64,000 nt of DNA. It comes from an uncultured Bacilli bacterium. Its GTDB lineage: Bacteria > Bacillota_I > Bacilli_A > RF39 > UBA660. The DNA is taken from contig CAKPMH010000003.1 in NCBI GenBank assembly GCA_934167935.1, positions 11,477 through 75,476 of the forward strand, read 5' to 3'. The position numbers and the translations under genes are program-made. A model generated the notes under the pieces. That model saw only the letters and a program-made list of their open reading frames with translations, had not been told where the DNA came from and made no database searches. The first letter of the stretch is position 1. Every line of letters starts with the position of its first letter. Positions 26,460 through 35,419 of the stretch are shown here, piece after piece.

Positions 26460-26672
26460 TTATGCAGCAACTTCAGTATCTATAACTTCGTTATCCACAC
26501 TTTTGCTTGCTTTTTTTAAATTTCTAATTTCTCTAGCAGTTAATCTAACTTTTTGCCCATTTTCAAGAGTTACTTGTTGTAAATTAAGTTTTTGAGCATG
26601 TTTAGTAGCTCTAAGAGAATGTGATCTTCTATTACCAAATAAAGGTTTTTTTTCAGTTGCTTTTCTAGCCAT
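26460..26672 (-). CDS. rpmB: 50S ribosomal protein L28
   Basis: A 70-residue basic protein with the L28 pattern: GNRRSHSLRATKHAQKLNLQ, then VTLENGQKVRLTAREIRNLKK. AGGAGG precedes the start at ideal spacing. It has its own promoter and terminator. The zinc-binding cysteines of some L28 forms are absent, so this is the Cys-minus type. Confidence 0.93.
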   Translation of the reverse strand: MARKATEKKPLFGNRRSHSLRATKHAQKLNLQQVTLENGQKVRLTAREIRNLKKASKSVDNEVIDTEVAA

Positions 26673-26714
26673 AATTTACCTCCTATATATAGATTTTTTG
26701 TTCCATGCTTTATA

Positions 26715-26743
26715 ATTTTACTATATTTTAAGAAATAAGTCAA
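26715..26743 (-). promoter_or_regulatory. Promoter of rpmB
   Basis: On the minus strand: TTGACT (26743-26738), a 17-base spacer and TAAAAT (26720-26715), about 40 bases before the start codon. Confidence 0.7.
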
Positions 26744-26834
26744 ATGTTTATGAGTAAATTGTTACAAAATTATGAAATTTCTGTAAAAATGTTATAAAGA
26801 AAAAGTTAAAAAATTTTTTTCTTTAAAATATTTT

Positions 26835-26862
26835 TTGAAATATATGACTTCTATGATATACT
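26835..26862 (+). promoter_or_regulatory. Promoter of the DUF5684-like gene
   Basis: TTGAAA (26835-26840), a 16-base spacer and TATACT (26857-26862). The start codon follows within 25 bases and lacks a clear Shine-Dalgarno site, so the mRNA leader is very short. Confidence 0.6.
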
Positions 26863-26886
26863 ATATATGATAAAAAAAGTGGACTA

Positions 26887-27480
26887 ATGGTACAAGAAGA
26901 GTTGGCAACAAAACAAACAGATAGTTTTTTTACAGTAGCATGGGGATTTGCAGTAATAATTATTATAATAGCCCTAATAATAGGTATCACACAAATAATA
27001 GCAAGTTGGAAGCTATACAAAAAATGTGGAAGAAAAGGTTGGGAATCAATAATACCTTTTTATGCATCATGGATAAAAATAGTTGAAATAGCTAAGCTAA
27101 ATTGGTGGTGGTTCTTAATAGCACTATTACCACCAATATTATTGTTTAATGAAAAAAATATGACAGTAATAATAAGCTTAGTAACATTGTTTGTAACATT
27201 TCAATGTAATTACAACATCGTTAAAAAATTTCATAAGGGTACAGGTTTTGCAATCTTAATGACATTATTACCAACTATTTTATATTTAATATTAGCGTTC
27301 TCTAAAGATTATGTATATGATGATTCAGTACAAGTAAGTAAGAATGGTATTATAAAAGATAACGATATAAATAATACTAATAACAATATAAATATAAGTA
27401 ATAAATGTTGTTCTGCTTGTGGAACTCAAATCAATAATGATGTAAAATATTGTCCTACATGTGGAAATGAAATAAAGTAA
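26887..27480 (+). CDS. DUF5684-like membrane protein with C-terminal zinc ribbon
   Basis: 197 residues. A hydrophobic N-terminal helix (FAVIIIIIALIIGITQIIASW) is followed by the cluster WKLYKKCGRKGWESIIPFYA and two or three more helices, the pattern of the DUF5684 membrane family. After an Asn-rich linker the chain ends in a zinc ribbon with two CxxC pairs (CSACG and CPTCG, residues about 178-194). The function is unknown. Zinc-ribbon membrane proteins recur in this window (38658, 59306, 59678). Confidence 0.72.
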   Translation: MVQEELATKQTDSFFTVAWGFAVIIIIIALIIGITQIIASWKLYKKCGRKGWESIIPFYASWIKIVEIAKLNWWWFLIALLPPILLFNEKNMTVIISLVTLFVTFQCNYNIVKKFHKGTGFAILMTLLPTILYLILAFSKDYVYDDSVQVSKNGIIKDNDINNTNNNINISNKCCSACGTQINNDVKYCPTCGNEIK

Positions 27481-27571
27481 TAGACATATCGTTTATTACT
27501 TTTTATATTAAGATTCAATATATATTATATAGTCTAAAAGTGTAAAGAAATATAAATAACCAAAATATAAA

Positions 27572-27600
27572 TTGACAAAGAAAATATATAAGTATACTAT
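27572..27600 (+). promoter_or_regulatory. Promoter of the 27622 gene
   Basis: TTGACA (27572-27577), a 17-base spacer and TACTAT (27595-27600); TATACT at 27593-27598 with a 15-base spacer is the alternative -10. Confidence 0.65.
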
Positions 27601-27621
27601 TAATATAGAAAGGGTGTATAT

Positions 27622-28473
27622 ATGGAAAAGAAAAATAATAAGGGGTTAATAATACTAATTGTATTTTTAGTATTAGTAGTAATAGGTTTAGCAAGTATTA
27701 TAGTAATAGATAAATTAAATAATAGTGATAAGACTAATGATAATAAAATAACAGAAAATGAAGATAAAAAAGATGAATTGATGGAAGTAAATGAAGAAGA
27801 TTATGAAATGCTAGTAGATAGATTAATGTACCATAATTTACTTAACTATGAATTATTGGATAAGAATTATACCATAGATAATATTTCTGAAGATTTTATG
27901 CAAGAGATTGCTATATTTACTTTAAATACAAATAGGTATAAAAATACAGAAGAAATAGCTAAAAACTTTAAATTATATGAATCATATGAAGAATTCAAAG
28001 ATAAGTATGGTGATTATGTTGATGGAATTCCAGCAATAAAGGTAAAAAATAATTTAAAAACAATTTTTAATAAAGATGTAAAACTTTCAGATACAATTGG
28101 AAATTATAAATATGTTTCTAGTATTGATGCATATGTTTATGATGCTTTCGGTAGCGGATATGGAAGAGAAATATCAACAGGTTATCTTCTTTATAAAGCA
28201 GAGAAAAAAGGTGATGAATTATATACTTATTTAAAAGTATATATAGATGATGATGATGATTCAGCAATTTATGATTATGCAAAAGCAACAATTTCTAATG
28301 GACAGTTAAATATTGATAAATTACCAACGCCTGTTACAAAAAAATCTAATAGTGATAGAATTTTTTTAACAACAAATTATATCAAACAAAACTTAGATAA
28401 ATTTACAACATATAAATTTACATTTAAACTAATAGATGGAAATTATATATATCAAAAATTTGAAAAAATGTAA
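27622..28473 (+). CDS. Membrane-anchored extracytoplasmic protein, unknown
   Basis: 283 residues, family not recognised. One N-terminal helix (LIILIVFLVLVVIGLASIIVI, about 10-30) without a lipobox, then an acidic Asn-rich linker (about 31-60) and a soluble domain of mixed alpha/beta character containing four consecutive Asp residues (about 213-216). Such anchored, otherwise unannotated domains are common in AT-rich gut Bacilli. It has an AAAGGGTG ribosome site and its own promoter and terminator, so it is a single-gene unit. Confidence 0.7.
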   Translation: MEKKNNKGLIILIVFLVLVVIGLASIIVIDKLNNSDKTNDNKITENEDKKDELMEVNEEDYEMLVDRLMYHNLLNYELLDKNYTIDNISEDFMQEIAIFTLNTNRYKNTEEIAKNFKLYESYEEFKDKYGDYVDGIPAIKVKNNLKTIFNKDVKLSDTIGNYKYVSSIDAYVYDAFGSGYGREISTGYLLYKAEKKGDELYTYLKVYIDDDDDSAIYDYAKATISNGQLNIDKLPTPVTKKSNSDRIFLTTNYIKQNLDKFTTYKFTFKLIDGNYIYQKFEKM

Positions 28474-28496
28474 AAGTCTAGAAATAGACTTTTTTC
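28472..28496 (+). terminator. Terminator after the 27622 gene
   Basis: AAAAGTCTA (28472-28480), a GAAA loop, TAGACTTTT (28485-28493) and further Ts. A 9-bp stem with a tetraloop. Confidence 0.88.
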
Positions 28497-28519
28497 TTTA
28501 AAGTAATATAAATAAAAAC

Positions 28520-28550
28520 AATTGTTAATAATAACAATTTATAGTAAAAT
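28520..28550 (+). promoter_or_regulatory. Promoter of dnaE with overlapping dyad
   Basis: TTGTTA (28522-28527), a 17-base spacer and TAAAAT (28545-28550). A perfect inverted repeat, AATTGTTA (28520-28527) and TAACAATT (28532-28539), covers the -35 box and could bind a dimeric regulator. Confidence 0.6.
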
Positions 28551-28571
28551 AAAGATAAGGATGTGATAGTT

Positions 28572-31454
28572 ATGTTTTATATTCCACTATATATAAAAAC
28601 AGAATATTCTCTTTTAGATAGTACAATTAAAATTAAAGAGTTAGTAGAATTTGCTAAAGCAAACAATATAAAAGCATTAACTATAACAGATAATAATCTA
28701 TATGGTGCATATGAATTTTATTTAGAATGTACTAAAAATAATATAAAGCCTATAATAGGATTAGAAATAGAAATAAATAAATTAAAAATAATTTTATATG
28801 CCAAAAATATAAATGGATATAAAAATTTAATAAAAATAAATGAAGAAGAAAAAAATATAGAATTAATAAAAAAATATAATAATGATTTAATATGTATATT
28901 ACCATATAATTCGTTAGAATTATATTCAAATTTAAGTGAAATATTTAAAGATATCTTTATTGGATATAAAAATATAAATGAATTTAATAATATAAAATAT
29001 ACTAATAAAATTTATTTAAATGAAATACTTTATTTAAACAAAAACGATAAAATATATTATTTATATTTAAAAGGAATAAAAAATGGTGTAACAATTAATG
29101 AAGTAAATGTAGAAGAATATAATTATCTTAATTTAGAAATAAAAGAAAATTTAGAAAACTATAAAAAAATATATGATAGCGTAAATATAGTATTAGAAAA
29201 AAGAAAAGATTTATTACCAATATATAAGGTAGAAGAAAATTATACAGATTATACATATTTAAAAGAAATGTGTAGAATAGGACTCAAAAAAAGATTTGGA
29301 GAAAAGGTAAGTTTAATATATATAGAAAGAATAAAACATGAACTAGAAGTAATAAAAGAAATGGGCTTTTGTAATTACTTTTTAGTAGTAATGGATTATG
29401 TTAAATATGCAAAAAAACAAAATATATTGGTTGGACCAGGAAGAGGAAGTGCTGCAGGAAGTTTAGTAGCATATGTACTTGAAATAACCGAAATAGATCC
29501 AATAAAATATAATTTATTATTTGAAAGATTTTTAAATAAAGATAGAATAACAATGCCAGATATAGACATAGATTTTGAATACAATAGAAGAGAAGAAGTG
29601 ATAAACTATTGTGTAGAAAAATATGGTATAAAAAAAGTGGCAACTATAGTGACATTTGGAACACTTGCAGCACGTCAGGCAATTAGAGATGTTGGAAGAG
29701 TAATGAATATTGATATAAAAGAATTAGATTCATTTACTAAACTAATTGATTCAAAAATAAGTTTAAAAGAAAATATAAAAAGTCCAAAAATTCAAAATAT
29801 AATAGACACTAATAAAAATATTAATGAATTGGTAAAAGTCGCATTAAAATTAGAAGGATTAAAAAGACATACAAGTATACATCCAGCAGGTATAATAATA
29901 TCAAATAAAGACCTTGATACAGTATTACCAATTATAAAACATGAAAATATGTATATGACATGTTTTACAAGTAATTATCTTGAAGATATAGGACTACTAA
30001 AAATGGACTTTTTAGCACTTAAAAATTTAACAATAATAACAAACATTTTAGAAGATTTAAAAAAAGATAATATAAATGTAGATTTTAATAAAATACCTTT
30101 AAATGATTCTAAAACATATGAAATATTTAAAGAAGGAAATACAACAGGAATATTTCAATTTGAATCAGAAGGAATGAAAAATTTCTTAAAAAAATTAAAA
30201 CCAGATAATATAGAAGATTTATCAAATGCGTTAGCTCTTTATAGACCAGGACCAATGGCAAATATAGATAACTTCATAAGAAGAAAAAATAACTTAGAAA
30301 AGATAGAATATATAGATGAAAAAATAGAAAAGATTTTAAAATCAACATATGGAATTATTATATATCAAGAACAAATAATGAAAATATCAAATGTAATGGC
30401 TTCATATACTATGCAAGAAGCAGATTTACTTAGAAGAGCTATGAGTAAAAAAAAGGAAGATGTTTTACTGAATGAAAAATTAAAATTTATAAATGGTTGT
30501 ATAAAGAATGGATATGATGAAAAAACAGCAAATGAAATATTTGCAATGATTTTAAAATTTGCATCATATGGATTTAATAGATCTCATTCAGTAGCATATT
30601 CAATGATTTCATATAAAATGGCTTATTTAAAAGCAAATTATAAAAAATATTTCATGAAAAATTTACTTGATAATGTAATAGGAACTATTATAACAAAAGA
30701 CTATATATATGAAGCTAAAATGAACGATATAAAAATACTAAATCCTGATATTAATAAAAGTGAAAAATATTATAAAATAGAAGCGGATGGTCTTCGTTTC
30801 CCATTTTCTTGTATAAAGGAAGTAGGAGAAAATATAATAAAAAAAATAGTAGAAACAAGAAAAGAAAAAAAATACATCGATATATTTGATTTTGTAGGTA
30901 GAGTATATGATAAACAAGTAAATAAAGAAGTAATTATAACATTAATAGATGTAGGATGTTTTGATTCATTTAATATAAATCATAAAACATTAATAGAAAA
31001 TTTAGATTTAATTATAAATTATACAGATTTATATAAAGAATTAGGAGAATATGCTATAAAACCAAATTTAATAGAATATAGTGAATATAGTGAATTAGAA
31101 CTAATTGAAAGATCATTTAATAAAATAGGATTTTATTTAAGTAATCATCCTGTAACTGAATATAAAGCAAAATATAAAAATATAGTAGATTTAAATGAAA
31201 TAAAAAATTATTTCAATAGAATAATTGAAACAGCCGTTATGATAGATAAAATAAAAAAAATAGAAACAAAAAATAAAGAAGAAATGTGTTTCATTGATTG
31301 TAGTGATGAATTTGAGCAAGCAGAACTTGTTGTATTCCCTAAAGTATTAAAAAAATATCCAAATTTAAAAGTAGGAGATATAATAGTTATAAAATGTAAA
31401 GTTGAAAAAAGATTTGATAAATATCAATTAATTTTAAATGAAATAATAAATTAA
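28572..31454 (+). CDS. dnaE: DNA polymerase III alpha subunit, DnaE type
   Basis: A replicative C-family polymerase, 960 residues, shorter than E. coli DnaE. Order: PHP domain (1-~200), polymerase palm with PGRGSAAGSLVAY and PDIDIDFE (catalytic aspartates), FGTLAARQAIRDVGR and IHPAGIII, fingers with ALYRPGPMANIDNFI and YGIIIYQEQIMKISN, GFNRSHSVAYS, a helix-hairpin-helix, and a C-terminal OB domain (VMIDKIKKIETKNKEEMCFI). The PHP metal site is lost: the usual HLHTEYS reads YIKTEYS and TDH reads TDN, so no PHP exonuclease is expected. ATG 28572 is preferred over GTG 28563 because AAGG is then correctly spaced. In Firmicutes DnaE works with PolC, which is not in the window. Confidence 0.94.
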   Translation: MFYIPLYIKTEYSLLDSTIKIKELVEFAKANNIKALTITDNNLYGAYEFYLECTKNNIKPIIGLEIEINKLKIILYAKNINGYKNLIKINEEEKNIELIKKYNNDLICILPYNSLELYSNLSEIFKDIFIGYKNINEFNNIKYTNKIYLNEILYLNKNDKIYYLYLKGIKNGVTINEVNVEEYNYLNLEIKENLENYKKIYDSVNIVLEKRKDLLPIYKVEENYTDYTYLKEMCRIGLKKRFGEKVSLIYIERIKHELEVIKEMGFCNYFLVVMDYVKYAKKQNILVGPGRGSAAGSLVAYVLEITEIDPIKYNLLFERFLNKDRITMPDIDIDFEYNRREEVINYCVEKYGIKKVATIVTFGTLAARQAIRDVGRVMNIDIKELDSFTKLIDSKISLKENIKSPKIQNIIDTNKNINELVKVALKLEGLKRHTSIHPAGIIISNKDLDTVLPIIKHENMYMTCFTSNYLEDIGLLKMDFLALKNLTIITNILEDLKKDNINVDFNKIPLNDSKTYEIFKEGNTTGIFQFESEGMKNFLKKLKPDNIEDLSNALALYRPGPMANIDNFIRRKNNLEKIEYIDEKIEKILKSTYGIIIYQEQIMKISNVMASYTMQEADLLRRAMSKKKEDVLLNEKLKFINGCIKNGYDEKTANEIFAMILKFASYGFNRSHSVAYSMISYKMAYLKANYKKYFMKNLLDNVIGTIITKDYIYEAKMNDIKILNPDINKSEKYYKIEADGLRFPFSCIKEVGENIIKKIVETRKEKKYIDIFDFVGRVYDKQVNKEVIITLIDVGCFDSFNINHKTLIENLDLIINYTDLYKELGEYAIKPNLIEYSEYSELELIERSFNKIGFYLSNHPVTEYKAKYKNIVDLNEIKNYFNRIIETAVMIDKIKKIETKNKEEMCFIDCSDEFEQAELVVFPKVLKKYPNLKVGDIIVIKCKVEKRFDKYQLILNEIIN

Positions 31455-31478
31455 AACTCACTTATTAGTGAGTTTCTT
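31454..31478 (+). terminator. Terminator of dnaE
   Basis: AAACTCACT (31454-31462), a TATT loop and AGTGAGTTT (31467-31475), a perfect 9-bp stem with a short T tail. Confidence 0.85.
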
Positions 31479-31648
31479 TATATAATTTTTTAATATCATC
31501 AGACATATCATCAATATTTAAATTTTTTAATTTTGTCATTTATAACTCTTTCTTGACTAATAAAAAAAAGTCATTGTTCAATAGTATAATCTCCCATTGA
31601 ATATAAATCCATAAAATTTTTAATTTCTGAAATCTCTTTAATTTTCAT
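31465..31648 (-). pseudogene. Decayed small gene on the minus strand
   Basis: The minus strand reads MKIKEISEIKNFMDLYSMGD from 31648, stops at TGA after 25 codons, continues in the same frame (LFFISQERVINDKIKK), then shifts to a frame ending in NLNIDDMSDDIKKLYKETH and stops at 31465 inside the dnaE terminator. The protein-like composition across one stop and one shift suggests a remnant of a gene of about 60 codons. Its family is not recognised, and it could be chance in AT-rich DNA. The rest of the 300-base gap holds the promoter of the MATE gene. Confidence 0.4.
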
Positions 31649-31708
31649 ATATCATCATATTTATTAATCTCGTATTAATAAATATTTTAGTTAATTAATA
31701 AAAAAAAC

Positions 31709-31737
31709 TTACACAAAAAAATTTTTTATGTTACAAT
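31709..31737 (+). promoter_or_regulatory. Promoter of the MATE fusion gene
   Basis: TTACAC (31709-31714), a 17-base spacer and TACAAT (31732-31737), with AAGGAGG shortly before the start codon. Confidence 0.6.
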
Positions 31738-31762
31738 TAATAAGTCGTTTTAAGGAGGATGT

Positions 31763-33730
31763 ATGAAAGAATTAAATTTAGGAAAAGAAAAAATTAATAA
31801 ATTATTATTAGCCTTTGCACTTCCTTGTGTAATAAGTATGCTTATAAATTCAATTTATAATATTGTAGATCAAATATTTATAGGTAAAGGAGTAGGTACA
31901 CTTGGTAATGCAGCAACAAATGTTATATTCCCTTTAGTAATTATATTTAATGCAATAGCTGGATTAATAGGAAATGGAGCAGCAGCTAATTTATCACTTA
32001 AATTAGGGGCAAATGAAAGAGAAGACGCAAAAAAAAGCATAGGACAAGCTATAACATTATCTATAATAGTTTCTATTTTAGTAAGTTTAATATCATATAT
32101 TTTACTACCTAAATTAGTTTATTTATTTGGATGTACAGATAATGTATATAAATATGCTATAGACTATGGAAAAATAATAATAATAGGTGCACCATTTATG
32201 ATAACATATTCATCATTATCATCGATAATTAGAGCAGATGGATCACCAAGATATTCAATGATTATGTTAGTTATAGGAGCTATAATAAATATAATATTAG
32301 ATCCAATCTTTATTTTTGTATTAAAAAAAGGTGTAGAAGGTGGAGCAATAGCAACTGTTATAGGACAAATAGTTTCTTTTATAATAGCTGTTTTATATAT
32401 CAAAAAAATAAAATCTGTGAAATTAACAAAAGAAGATTTTAAACTAGATAAAAAAGTATTTAAAATATTAGCACTTGGATTATCTTCATTTATAACACAA
32501 GCAATAATATTAATATTATTTGTATTTATGAATAATATAATGACAAGATTAGGAGCAAACACAAAATTTGGTTCAGATATACCATTGTCTGTATATGGGG
32601 TAATATCAAAAATAAATAGTTTATATATATCAACAGTACTAGGTATATCAATAGGATCACAACCAATTATGGGCTTTAATTATGGTGCCCAAAATATAGA
32701 TAGAGTAAAGGAAACAATAAAAAAAGTCTTAAAAATTAACTTTATTATAGGAATAATATTTAATTTAATATTTTTGTTATTTCCAAAACAATTAGCAGGA
32801 ATATTTATATCAGTAAATGATCCATCATATAATTTATTTATGGAATTTGCTGAATTAATGTGTCACTCATTTTTACTTGTAATAGCACTTAATGCACTTG
32901 AAATGACAACAAGTATAGTAATTCAATCTTTAGGACATGTTGTTAAATCAACTGCAGTAACTTTTATAAGACAAATAATATTATTAATACCAATATCATT
33001 ATTATTAAGTATAGTATTTGATAAAGGAATATATGGAGTATTATATGCAGGATGTATATCAGATATAATATGTTTTATAATTACTATATTTATTTTAAAA
33101 TCAGAATATAAAAATTTAGATAATATAAATAAAAAAGATGAAATATTTGTAGAAAACAAAGATGTAAATTATAATGGTAAACATATTGTTATTACAATAT
33201 CAAGAGAATACGCATCAGGAGGAAGATTTGTTGGAAAATTAGTAGCAAACAAATTGAATATTCCATTTTATGATAAAGAAATAATACAATTAGCAGCAAA
33301 AGAATCTGGTTTAGGTGAAAAATATATAGAAAAAATAGAAAAAAATAAAGAAAATAAAGGATACTTAAATAATGATGATAGATTATTTATAGCAGAAAAA
33401 AAGGTCATAGAAAAATTATCAAAAGAATCATGTGTAATAGTAGGAAGATGTGCCGATTTTATTCTTAAAGATAATAAAGATGTATTAAAAATATTTTTAT
33501 ATAGTGATCAAAAATCAAAGGAAAAAAGAGCAATTAAATATTATGGATTAAATAATAAAAATGCTTTAAAAGAAATAAACAAAATAAATAAAGAAAGAAG
33601 TAAACATTATAAATTTTATACAGATAGAGAATGGAAAAATATAGAAAACTACGATTTAATGATAAATGTAGATAAATATGGTGTTGATATGACCGCTAAT
33701 AATATAATTGAAATAGTAAAGGCAAAGTAA
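31763..33730 (+). CDS. MATE efflux transporter fused to a cytidylate-kinase-like domain
   Basis: 655 residues in two parts. Residues 1-~455 are a MATE-family drug/sodium antiporter with about 12 helices and the usual opening (LLLAFALPCVISMLINSIYNIVDQIFIG) plus the matching second half (SIGSQPIMGFNYGAQ). Residues ~470-655 are cytosolic and match the cytidylate-kinase-like family (Cytidylate_kin2): ITISREYASGGRFVGKLVANK as the P-loop region, YDKEIIQLAAKESGLGEKY, and VIVGRCADFIL. The P-loop has GG but lacks GKS/T, as in that subfamily. The frame is continuous with no internal ribosome site, so the fusion looks real. The kinase-like part may regulate or energise transport; that is unknown. Confidence 0.88.
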   Translation: MKELNLGKEKINKLLLAFALPCVISMLINSIYNIVDQIFIGKGVGTLGNAATNVIFPLVIIFNAIAGLIGNGAAANLSLKLGANEREDAKKSIGQAITLSIIVSILVSLISYILLPKLVYLFGCTDNVYKYAIDYGKIIIIGAPFMITYSSLSSIIRADGSPRYSMIMLVIGAIINIILDPIFIFVLKKGVEGGAIATVIGQIVSFIIAVLYIKKIKSVKLTKEDFKLDKKVFKILALGLSSFITQAIILILFVFMNNIMTRLGANTKFGSDIPLSVYGVISKINSLYISTVLGISIGSQPIMGFNYGAQNIDRVKETIKKVLKINFIIGIIFNLIFLLFPKQLAGIFISVNDPSYNLFMEFAELMCHSFLLVIALNALEMTTSIVIQSLGHVVKSTAVTFIRQIILLIPISLLLSIVFDKGIYGVLYAGCISDIICFIITIFILKSEYKNLDNINKKDEIFVENKDVNYNGKHIVITISREYASGGRFVGKLVANKLNIPFYDKEIIQLAAKESGLGEKYIEKIEKNKENKGYLNNDDRLFIAEKKVIEKLSKESCVIVGRCADFILKDNKDVLKIFLYSDQKSKEKRAIKYYGLNNKNALKEINKINKERSKHYKFYTDREWKNIENYDLMINVDKYGVDMTANNIIEIVKAK

Positions 33731-33798
33731 TGCCTTTTTTATATATAAATTTTATTGTATTTAAAATTATTAAAAGTTATAATAAAAAAGGTGATGAA

Positions 33799-34407
33799 AT
33801 GAAAAATAAGTATAAATGGATAATAGGAATAACTTGTTTAATTTTATTTTTAGCATTATTAGAAGATGTTGTAAATAAAGATATCATGAAAGGTGATATT
33901 TTAGGATATAAAATAATATCTAAATATTTAATAAATAACTCTATAACACCTATAGTAAAATTTATTACAAATTTTGGTGGAGGAATATTTTTAATTATAC
34001 TAACAATTATCCTTATTATTACAATAAAAAATAAAAAAATAGGTTTTTCAGTTGCAATCAATTTAGTAACAATAACACTTATAAATCAATTATTAAAAAT
34101 TATATTACATAGACCAAGACCTATAGATAATAGAATTATAAATGAATTTGGATATAGTTTTCCATCAGGACATTCAATGATAAGTATGGCTTTCTATGGA
34201 TATTTGATATATTTAATATATAAATATGTAAAAAATAAAAAAATAAAATATTTATTAATGATAGCTCTAATTTTATTAATATTAGTAATAGGAATTAGTA
34301 GAATTTATTTAGGTGTTCATTATACAAGTGATGTTTTAGCGGGATTCTTATTTTCTATATTTTATCTAATAATATATATAAAAATACAAAATAAATTTAT
34401 AAAATAA
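33799..34407 (+). CDS. PAP2-family membrane phosphatase
   Basis: 202 residues with about six helices and all three lipid phosphate phosphatase motifs: KIILHRPRP (KX6RP type), PSGHSM, and SRIYLGVHYTSDVLAG (SRX5HX3D). It probably dephosphorylates undecaprenyl pyrophosphate or another lipid phosphate at the membrane. ATG 33799 has AAAGGTGATG before it. It begins 68 bases after the MATE fusion gene and is likely co-transcribed with it. Confidence 0.9.
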   Translation: MKNKYKWIIGITCLILFLALLEDVVNKDIMKGDILGYKIISKYLINNSITPIVKFITNFGGGIFLIILTIILIITIKNKKIGFSVAINLVTITLINQLLKIILHRPRPIDNRIINEFGYSFPSGHSMISMAFYGYLIYLIYKYVKNKKIKYLLMIALILLILVIGISRIYLGVHYTSDVLAGFLFSIFYLIIYIKIQNKFIK

Positions 34408-34446
34408 AAATATATAATTTTATTAAAAAAACTAACTATTTTAGGC

Positions 34447-34472
34447 GACTATAGAAAAAGTAGTCTTTTATT
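34447..34472 (+). terminator. Possible weak terminator after the PAP2 gene
   Basis: GACTA (34447-34451) pairs with TAGTC (34461-34465) and TTTTATTTT follows. The stem is only 5 bp. The rest of the gap to 34660 shows nothing recognisable. Confidence 0.4.
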
Positions 34473-34665
34473 TTACATTAAATAAAATTTAAATTCTTAT
34501 TTTTAGAAAAATATGTTTCAAAAATGGAAAATGTCATACAAAAAACACCTATTTTTTGATATTAAAGTTGGTAATAAAAAAACTGAAATTTTTAATTTTA
34601 AAATATGCACCATTAAAAAAATTTTTTAGTTTTTTTATTGCCTATGTTTATTTATAATTTTTTTA

Positions 34666-34674
34666 TGCTATACT
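34666..34674 (+). promoter_or_regulatory. Extended -10 promoter of the DUF1287 gene
   Basis: TGCTATACT combines the TGn extension with a TATACT -10 box, 20 bases before the start codon. Confidence 0.5.
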
Positions 34675-34693
34675 TATTATGTGAGGAGTGTTT

Positions 34694-35332
34694 ATGAAAA
34701 AAATCTTAATTATAATATCTATCATATTTATAATTTTTTTATTATATATTCTATATATATTTAATTATATTCCACATAAAAAATATACTAGTAATCATTT
34801 TAATATAAAAACTTATAAAAGCAAAACAGATAAAGATAATGATTCAATTGATGATCAAACAGATATATTAATAAATGCCAAAAAGTATATAAAATCGAAA
34901 CCAAAATATAAAAGCAAATACTATAGTTCTGGTTATCCTAATGATTCATATGGAGTATGTACAGATGTAGTGGCATTTAGCTTAAAAAATGCCGGATATG
35001 ATTTAAAAAAATTAGTAAATGAAGATATTAAAAAAAATAAAAAAATTTATAATATTGATAATATAGATGAAAATATAGATTTTAGAAGAGTTAAAAATTT
35101 AAAAATATATTTTAAAAATAATGCTATATCATTAACAACAAATATAAAAAAAATAAATGAATGGCAGGGCGGAGATATTGTAATTTTTAAAAATCATATA
35201 GGAATTATATCAGATAAGAGAAATAAAGATGGAATACCATTTGTAATTCATCATGAAAGAAAATATCAAAGATATTATGAGGAAGAAATATTAAAAAATA
35301 AAAAAATAGTTGCCCATTATAGAATAAGTTAA
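34694..35332 (+). CDS. DUF1287 family exported protein
   Basis: 212 residues. One N-terminal membrane helix or uncleaved signal (IIISIIFIIFLLYILYIF), then a DUF1287 domain: DQTDILINAKKYIKSKPKY, SSGYPNDSYGVCTDVVAFSL with the likely catalytic Cys in GVCTDV, IDFRRVKNLKIYFKNN, and EWQGGDIVIFKNHIGIISD with the His. The Cys-His arrangement is that of an NlpC/P60-like amidase fold, so a cell-wall peptide or amide substrate is plausible, but the family has no proven reaction. GAGGAG precedes ATG 34694. It is a single-gene unit. Confidence 0.82.
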   Translation: MKKILIIISIIFIIFLLYILYIFNYIPHKKYTSNHFNIKTYKSKTDKDNDSIDDQTDILINAKKYIKSKPKYKSKYYSSGYPNDSYGVCTDVVAFSLKNAGYDLKKLVNEDIKKNKKIYNIDNIDENIDFRRVKNLKIYFKNNAISLTTNIKKINEWQGGDIVIFKNHIGIISDKRNKDGIPFVIHHERKYQRYYEEEILKNKKIVAHYRIS

Positions 35333-35419
35333 AAAAATATATAAATTGTGATAAAATATATTAAAGAGAATTATAAATAGTAGTATAAATATAAAAAATT
35401 TTAATTAGAAGGTGAAGTT

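Noticed and set aside
31465..31648. TGA read as tryptophan in the decayed minus-strand gene, hinting at a Mycoplasma-type code
   Set aside because: TGA ends well-supported genes (for example at 43360 and in the ATGA overlap at 48818), and TGG is used for Trp throughout. The remnant also has another frameshift.
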